Source: Calonectria ilicicola
Taxonomy: Eukaryota; Ascomycota; Sordariomycetes; Hypocreales; Nectriaceae
DNA: 64,000 nt
Direction of reading: 5' to 3'
Assembly: GCA_020809705.1 (NCBI GenBank)
Contig: CP085826.1
Span: 4,030,001 to 4,094,000 of the forward strand
Shown here: positions 57,193 through 64,000 of the stretch, in pieces
How positions within the stretch are numbered: the first letter of the stretch is position 1
Layout of the letters: each line of letters starts with the position of its first letter
Translations under genes and position numbers: made by a program
Notes under the pieces: generated by a model
The model's input: only the letters and a program-made list of their open reading frames with translations
Told to the model about the DNA's origin: nothing
The model's database searches: none

Positions 57193-60100
57193 ATGTCGTC
57201 CCCCTCACAACGCCGAGGAACCCCTCGCCGGTCTGCTCGCCAGAACACCCCCCGCGAAAACCCTAGACCCTCGCAATTGGCCTCCAGCCCGCTCTTTTTC
57301 CAATCATCCCCTGCCCCATCCGGCAACGAACAAGATGCCCCAACACCTAGCGATGCTCCTACTCCCGGCGAGGTCTCGTCGCCCTTGAGGCACATGACCA
57401 ACAGCCAGAGCTCTCGCGCTCGCGGCGATATACCTAGTTCGCCTCTTCGTCAAATGACTGAGACGCAAGATGATGACGACCCGCAAAGAACCCCTCGGGC
57501 CACTCCCAGATTGCCTGGAGGTGAGAATTTCTTGATCACTTACGAAAGCAAAATTCCTGACTGTTTTAGAATCATCCCCCATCCGTTACGAGAGCTCCAG
57601 TCCCGGCAGATCATTGCGACATCAGTCAGAGCTGCGCAGTGAAAGTAGCGGTCTCTTCCTGGGATCTCAGCTTGGTAGCTCCGCACCACACCGACGAGGC
57701 GATATCAACTCGGATGCTGCTCGCACACCCCGTGCCCCACGCCGCATCATTCTCGATGACGCAGGGCGTGTGGTGCGTGAAGGACCAGTTGATGGATCTG
57801 ATGCTGCCTCTTTCGCCAACCGAGATCCCAACACCTCTGAAGCTGACGTGCTGGGCGGCCAAGGCCAAAGCTTGATTTGGGGTACGACTGTGTCCATTGA
57901 CGACACATTCGCCTCTTTCAAGGATTTCCTTCGAAACTTTACACAAAAATACCGTATGTATCGGGATGGCCTCTCCGACGCTGAAGTACAAGCGTCCCCT
58001 GACGGCGAAACGAAGCCGTATTGTGAGGCTCTTGAGAATATGCTTCTTCTGGGTACGACAAGATTATATGTTGATATTTCGGACTTGAACCTGTACCCAC
58101 CCACTCGCAAGCTGTGGCACCAAATTCAAGCCTATCCGCAGGAAATCGTGCCCGTGATGGATCAGTCAGTCCATGACATGATGGTTGAGCTTGCACGAGC
58201 CGAGACTCTGAGGAGTCGAGCCTCTCAGAGCAGTGCTGGACATCAAGCATCCCAGCAGGGCACTCAAAGCTCTGAGCCAGTTTTCCCCAGCTCAGACAGA
58301 CCTGAGGAGCCTCCCACGCCTCGACCTCAACAAGACCAACAAGCTTCTCTGGAAGATCAAGTTTCATCTTCCATTTATGTGGTTCGTCCCTTTGGTCTTG
58401 ACAAGACCATCAACCTGAGAGATCTAAACCCAACTGGTATGTTACTCATGATTTGTTTGGCCGCTGTAATTGTACTTACATATAATAGATATGGATCGTC
58501 TCATCTCCATCAAGGGCTTGGTCATCCGAACCACACCAGTCATTCCCGACATGAAGGATGCGTTCTTCCGCTGCAACGTTTGCAACCACTCTGTGAATGT
58601 TGGTCTTGACCGCGGAAAAATTCGTGAACCTACCGAATGTCCACGTGAAATTTGTGCTTCGAAGAACTCGATGCTGATTGTCCACAATCGATGCTCCTTT
58701 GAGGACAAGCAGGTCATCAAGCTCCAAGAGACCCCTGATGCTGTGCCTCCAGGTCAGACACCGCACTCTGTCTCAGTATGCGTTTACAATGAACTGGTTG
58801 ATTTCTGCAAGGCCGGTGATCGTGTTGAATTGACCGGCATTTTCAGAGTTAGCCCCGTGCGAGTGAACCCTCGTCAGCGAGCTCTCAAGAGTGTGCACAA
58901 AACATATGTCGACGTTTTGCACATTCAAAAGGTCGACAAGAAGCGTATGGGTGCTGACCCATCGACTCTGGGCATTGCTGGCGAGGAAGATGCCGAGGGT
59001 GGTGATAACAACATTGAGGAAACTCGTACCATTTCTCCCGAGGACGAGGAGAAGATTCGTGAGACTGCAGCTCGTGATGACATTTACGAACTGCTCTCTC
59101 GATCCCTTGCCCCATCAATCTACGAGATGGACGACGTGAAGAAGGGTATCCTTTTGCAACTCTTTGGTGGCACCAACAAGACATTCCAGAAGGGTGGAAG
59201 TCCCAAGTATCGAGGTGACATCAACGTTCTCCTCTGTGGTGATCCTTCAACCTCCAAGTCGCAAATGCTGTCTTACGTCCACAAAATTGCTCCTCGTGGT
59301 GTTTACACCAGTGGTAAGGGCTCTTCCGCTGTTGGTCTCACGGCGTATGTCACGCGTGACCCCGAAACTCGCCAGTTGGTGCTTGAATCCGGTGCTTTGG
59401 TTCTGTCTGATGGTGGTGTATGCTGTATCGATGAGTTCGACAAGATGTCCGATGCTACGCGCTCCGTGCTCCACGAAGTCATGGAACAGCAGACTGTTTC
59501 CGTCGCTAAAGCAGGTATCATCACCACTCTTAATGCCCGAACCAGCATTCTCGCCTCTGCCAATCCTATTGGTAGTCGATATAACCCTGATCTTCCTGTC
59601 CCCCAAAACATCGACTTGCCGCCAACTCTTCTCTCTCGTTTTGATTTGGTCTATCTTATCCTGGATCGTGTTGATGAGAAGACCGACAGACGTCTTGCCA
59701 AGCATCTTCTCTCGTTGTACATCGAAGACAAGCCTCAGTCTGCCCCCACTAACAATGATATTCTCCCTGTCGAGTTCCTCACTCTTTACATTTCTTATGC
59801 GCGCTCCAAGATCCAACCTGTCATTTCTCAGGAGGCTGCTCAAGAGCTTGTCGAGGCCTATGTCGCCATGCGTGCCCTTGGTCAAGATGTCCGCACTGCT
59901 GACAAGCGCATCACTGCCACTACCCGTCAGCTGGAGAGTATGATCCGTCTCTCAGAGGCCCACGCCAAAATGCGCCTTTCTGATACTGTGACCCGCGACG
60001 ATGTTCGTGAGGCCAACCGCCTTATCCAGAGCGCTCTCAAGACGGCTGCTACTGATGCTCAGGGCCGCATTGATATGAGTCTCCTGACCGAAGGCACTAG

Positions 60101-60347
60101 CGCCGCCGAACGCAAACGTCGCGAAGAGATCAAGGAAGCCTTGCTGCGTCTTCTCGATGAAATGACGGCCGGAGGCAACACGGTCCGGTGGAATGATGCT
60201 GCTCGCCGACTGAGTGAGGGTGCTAGCGTTCCCGTGGAGCAGTCTGAGTTTAATGAGGCCATGAGAGCTCTGGAGCTTGAGAATTCGATCATGATCAGCG
60301 GTGAAGGAGCAAGAAGGACGGTTCGCAGGGTGACCACAATTGCTTAA
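57193..60347 (+). CDS. mcm4: DNA replication licensing factor MCM4
   Basis: Subunit of the Mcm2-7 replicative helicase. Exons 57193-57520, 57570-58436 and 58489-60347 (introns 49 and 52 nt) give 1017 aa. The N-terminal 190 residues are Ser/Thr/Pro/Arg-rich with many S/TP sites, as expected for CDK/DDK regulation (MSSPSQRRGTPRRSARQ, SSPLRHM, SSPLRQM). The MCM N-terminal domain has a C4 zinc finger (Cys427, 430, 449, 454). The AAA+ domain has MCM Walker A (GDPSTSKSQ, about 649-657), Walker B (DEFD, 713-716) and arginine finger SRFD (781-784). A C-terminal winged helix follows. Convergent with the cystathionine gamma-synthase-like gene. Confidence 0.97.
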
Positions 60348-60803
60348 GGCGTGTAACTTGCAGATGAGGATGAATTATGTGAATGATAGATGAACGGGCT
60401 GGTCCGGACTATAAGGGATGTTGCTTACAGGTACAAGGCGTTGGCATTTACTACGTAATGCAAAAATAAATAGCTAGCAGTGATTAATACAATGTGATGA
60501 TCAATTAGGCCCAAGCCGAGCAGATGTACAATACAATACAACCCTTGATACTTGATTTCCATCCTCAAACCTCTAAACAAGGTCTTGAATATTTTTCTGT
60601 AACTACATCGTGACCAAAGTCAACAACTTATTTATCACCCTTTTCTAATCCTACTTTCCCCTCTATTAATAAACATTTAGGACAGTTACATTTCTCTTAG
60701 GATAGAAAAGTTACTCTAGCGCAATGTTTCAGGAAGCGTATTTTATTTACTTTATCACGGCAACGATGCACGACCAGCTAGTTTTGGATAACAATCCTCT
60801 AGT
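60348..60803. other. convergent intergenic, 3' flanks
   Basis: 456 bp of AT-rich sequence between mcm4 and the cystathionine gamma-synthase-like gene. It should contain both polyadenylation regions; no gene seen. Confidence 0.65.
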
Positions 60804-62619
60804 CTAACTTTGGTTATTCTGAGCACTCTTCTTTGCCTCAATGGCCGCTTCCAGCGCATCCTTCAATGTATCTATTAGATCCTCCTCCTCCTCCAGGCCG
60901 GCAGAGATGCGTATCCCCTCTTCCTTGACCCCTATCGTGCGCATGTAAGCTCGTTCCTCTGGCTTTTTGCTGTATACGGCCATGTTGTAAGCGAAAACCA
61001 GGGTTACGTGCCCCCCCAGATGCGGGCTTGGGTAAAATCCGCAGCGGTCATAAAAGGCAATGGCTGTGTCGATAGAGTCGAACTCGACGGTCAGAAGGCA
61101 GCCGTATCCGGGCTCCGGCAGCTCGGGGGTTCCAGGGCGCTTCAGAGCATCCAGGTTGTTCTTGGTGGAGAGCAGGGTCGGGTACTGAACATTGACCACA
61201 GGCGAGTCGGGGAGAGACTTGGCCTCGTGCAGGAAGTTTGCCATGGCGGCCGCGTTGCGGTTTAGAATACGGGTCCTCTCAAGGAAATCATGTGAGTTGG
61301 AGAGGAGCACCTGGGCTTCGCTGGCAAAGAGCTCGTTGCGGTGAGTCTCCTTGAAGAGTTGTGCGAGGGCTGCGTAGTGTTGGGAGAGGGGGTTAAGGAC
61401 AATGGAGCCGCCCATGACATTGGCCTGGCCGCTGAAGGATTTGGTGAGAGATGTGAGTAGGATATCGCCCTGGTTGAGGACATCGACATTGCCAAACCCG
61501 GCGACGGTGTCGTCGACAATGAAGACAAAACCATACTTATCAGACTAGCGGAGAAATATGTCAACAACAGAGCCCTTGTTTTCTGTTCAAAATGTCACTT
61601 ACTAGACCCTTGAGACGAACAAGATCTGCAGATTCCAGTGTTGGATTTCCCGGCATCTCAATGAAGACATAGCTCACAGTTCTGCCAGCCTGCTTTTCCT
61701 CCTCGAGCCAGCGCTCAAAGGAATCGATACCTTCCTCATCAACCTTCCCAAAGTGCTTGAAGCCTTGGGCGAGTTCCTCGAGGAGGTGATGATAAGTGTT
61801 GTGGAAAACAACGCCGAGAACGGCGACAGCTCCAGGACGATACTTGATTAGTCGGTTAGTTGTGTGGTATATAGCAGCCATGCCTGTGGGGTACAGATAG
61901 ACATCGCTAGGCGTGCACTTGACCTTTTCTGGGTCAATGGGCGAGCGATGCAACAGCTCGACGATTCTCTCACGGAGGCCCTGATGAGCAGAGCCCTCGG
62001 GCGTCCATGTTGGCTGTGGGAGGTCACCACTGCTTTCAATCGTCACCTCCTTCATGTCATCTACGTCCTTCAGGAGCTCCTCGGCCCCGCGAATAGATAT
62101 GCCTATTCCCGGATTCCCCCAAGTGAGGAGAACACCAAAAGTGTACTTGGGGTCGTAGATGACGGCGTACACCCGATGTCCTGCAACATCGACAACCTTT
62201 AACGCAACATCATCTGGCTTCATCCGAAAGGGACCCCGCCCTTCAAGAGTAACATGGCGCTGGGTGTATGGCCAAATATCAGGGTTCAGGTAGATCAAGG
62301 CCCGTTTTCCCTCAATACCCAGATGCTTCAAAATAGCTCCCTCCAGCTGTATTGAACAAGACCCCCCGGGTCCCCCCGTCAGCACATATACACATACATG
62401 AAATTATAAACTCGAGCACAAGGCATCATCCCTCACCTGAGCAGCAAATTGCATGGGGAGGAAGCGAGGATACAGATGTACGATCCTGGAAAGTGGCGCC
62501 GGGTCTCCATCGCGGAATGCCTTAGCGTTGGCCCAGGTGGGGAGGTTGGTGACAATGCTGTAGGGAGTCTGCGGTGGCGGCGCGTGACCAAACTCGGATT
62601 GAGGTCTTAGGACAACCAT
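60804..62619 (-). CDS. cystathionine gamma-synthase-like PLP enzyme (Met-7/Str2 family)
   Basis: PLP-dependent enzyme of sulfur amino acid metabolism; family members join an activated homoserine ester to cysteine to give cystathionine. Exons 62619-62437, 62346-61603 and 61544-60804 (introns 90 and 58 nt) give 555 aa. The fungal-type N-terminus (GHAPPPQTPYSIVTNLPTW, FRDGDP, LYPRF) precedes the Cys/Met PLP fold. Motifs: YLYPTGMAAIYHTT (cofactor phosphate loop), EMPGNPTLESADL, FIVDDTVAGFGN (Asp320 or Asp321 toward the PLP nitrogen) and SLTKSFSG, with Lys344 as Schiff-base lysine. Catalytic residues appear intact. Fungi often carry paralogues of this family (Str2 and the YML082W type), so substrate assignment is moderate. 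Confidence 0.88.
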
Positions 62620-63266
62620 TGCGTCTTTGTTTCACACGAGGATTTGTGGTGAAGGAGGTGAAGGATGAAGCTCAGGAGTTGTAAGGTGCAGTAAATGTCG
62701 CCAATTGGTGTGGCAGAGGAAGAGGGGCTTAGAGAGTAGAGTAAACGCCACAAGTCGTCAGCTCGTGAACAAGTGAGGGGAACGAACAGCGTGGGACAGC
62801 GCAAATCAGTCAGCCATACTTATCCCTTTTTTTCCCCCTCTCTCCAGTTTGACTCATTTATTTATTATGCGAATAGGACATTGGTATCGTGCATAGCCCA
62901 ACTGTGAGAACTAGCCCGCTTACATCTTACTTATTCGCGAGCCGAACCTCAGTTGTGGGGATTATTAGGAAGCGAATCCGGGTACCTAAGCAGCCACGCC
63001 GATCACGGAAAGGAGGACGGCAAGTGTTGGTATAAATGATTGCTCACATGGCTCAATTACTTTATCCCACTAGCTAACAATAATCCAAGCCAGTTAAAAC
63101 CCAGGGGAAGATCCACACTAGCACCACGAAAGCACACCAAACAAGAATCCAAGTCAGACCCTCCTCTTTCCCAATGGCCAGTCATCTAGCTACTAGCCTA
63201 ACAAATGAAATCAACTCCTTGAGGAATGATAGTGATACATGCCAAGGTTCTTTTTCTTTTTCCCTT
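62620..63266. other. intergenic, promoter of the cystathionine gamma-synthase-like gene and VTC 3' flank
   Basis: 647 bp between two minus-strand genes. Expected flanks only. Confidence 0.6.
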
Positions 63267-64000
63267 TTACCAAAGCTTACGCTCTCGCCCCTCGAAGCCA
63301 AAGTTCAGTGCAACAGCCACGAACAAGGCCACGCAGAGCACAGTCGGTCCAACCCTGTCGTAGTACTGAACCACCTTGCGAGTGCGGATTGCGTTGCTGC
63401 GGTAAAGATATGTACCAACCGAGTAGCACAAGCTCATGATAGCAAGCAGAGTAAAGGCACCAGCCACCCAAAAGGCGGCAGGAGTTGGGTGGGTGCCGAA
63501 GTTGAGCAGCGTCACCGCAATAGTACCAATGTAAATAGAATATTCAAGCTGTCGCACAAATGTTAGCACACTATGCACACAAAACAACTCTTGTTTAGAC
63601 TTACCCATCCCAAGAATGTTCGCTCTGCCGCAAAGTAAACCTTTGGCTCCACGCGGATGGGCACGTAAATCTTCTTGCCCTTGGGCGCCCGGAACTTCCT
63701 GTTCTCGATCTGTGACTGGCCAAACAGGGCTTGAAGGCGGTCGCTTCGGGGCACTGGCGTGCTGCGTGGTGCTGGGACCGCGGATTGCAGACCTCGGACA
63801 ACCCCGCGTCCAAGGTTGCGGCCCGTGACTGAGAGCAACGTCGAGTAGTATTTCCAACCGCCAATTCTCTTTGCCTCTTCCAATTCGTAATTCTCATCAT
63901 ACTCGTCATCCGAGTCGTAAATTGGGTAGTCGTTATCCACGCCTGCCGACTCAGCAATCTGGCCCTCCACATCGGAGGGAAGTCCGCGACGGCGGGCGCC
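63267..64000 (-). CDS. vacuolar transporter chaperone (VTC) subunit, C-terminal part, VTC4-like; 5' end outside the window
   Basis: Subunit of the VTC complex that makes polyphosphate and moves it into the vacuole. Two exons are visible, 64000-63605 and 63548-63267 (56-nt intron, GTAAGT to GACAG, GCTAAC branch point). They encode the last 225 residues, in frame from the first base at the edge. An acidic Asp/Tyr-rich linker ([19 protein letters not shown]) and a basic segment ([19 protein letters not shown]) lead into a DUF202 membrane domain starting [19 protein letters not shown], with three hydrophobic helices; the second ends near YSVGTYLYR and the third is [14 protein letters not shown]. 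The SPX and catalytic tunnel domains would lie beyond 64000, so VTC4 versus VTC2/3 type is not decided. Confidence 0.85.

Noticed and set aside
59164..59943. 259-codon and 212-codon frames inside mcm4
   Set aside because: Both lie within the conserved AAA+ coding region of mcm4 and are frame shadows.
1..64000. Transposons, CRISPR arrays, biosynthetic gene clusters or mobile defence systems
   Set aside because: No terminal repeats, transposase, reverse transcriptase, polyketide or peptide synthase domains or spacer arrays were seen; the content is eukaryotic housekeeping plus orphan intergenic DNA.

Overview
The window looks like nuclear DNA of a filamentous ascomycete, most likely a sordariomycete and plausibly Hypocreales. 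The evidence is short GT-AG introns (mostly 48-100 nt) with CTRAY-like branch points, compact intron-poor housekeeping genes on both strands, a GPI-anchored Kre9/Knh1-like wall protein and a fungal-type DUF3336 patatin. No rRNA or tRNA genes, CRISPR array, transposon or intact mobile element was recognised. All exon boundaries were worked out by hand from reading frame, splice consensus and remembered family motifs.

Layout. 1-29.7 kb is gene-poor. It carries a small, codon-biased GPI wall protein (6.8-7.5 kb, +), an unrecognised 180-aa protein (9.2-9.7 kb, -), a DUF3336/patatin lipase homologue that has lost both catalytic residues (14.6-16.5 kb, -), Leo1 of the Paf1 complex (17.2-18.5 kb, -), a Mob2-like kinase activator with an 801-nt first intron (19.1-21.1 kb, +) and a DUF3237 protein (21.5-22.3 kb, -). 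About 7.5 kb without a supportable gene then leads to an intronless bZIP factor (29.8-31.6 kb, +) with a long leader holding a single uORF and a hydrophobic stretch after the zipper. Another 3.5-kb gap, rich in simple repeats, follows.

From 35 kb on the window is dense: a Sel1-repeat Nif1-like protein with unusually long introns (35.2-37.3, -), a five-finger CCCH protein resembling ZC3H3 (38.6-40.2, -) divergent from THO subunit 7 (40.6-41.6, +), tubulin cofactor A (41.8-42.2, -), cohesin Rad21/Scc1 (43.0-45.0, -), the Golgi Ca/Mn pump Pmr1 (47.3-50.7, +), COG4 (51.1-53.6, +), Sua5 (54.4-55.9, +), zeta-COP (56.1-56.8, -) divergent from MCM4 (57.2-60.3, +), a cystathionine gamma-synthase-like enzyme (60.8-62.6, -) and the C-terminal part of a VTC polyphosphate-complex subunit cut by the window edge (63.3-64.0, -).

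Themes. Three neighbours serve the Golgi (Pmr1, COG4, zeta-COP). The ZC3H3-like and THOC7 genes share a 410-bp divergent promoter and both act in nuclear mRNA maturation and export. The zeta-COP/MCM4 promoter has MBF/E2F-type sites suited to S-phase expression of MCM4. No novel multi-gene system could be demonstrated. The strongest unusual items are the catalytically dead patatin, the bZIP with a candidate membrane segment and uORF, the three tandem uORFs before Pmr1, and competing splice acceptors in the DUF3237 gene.
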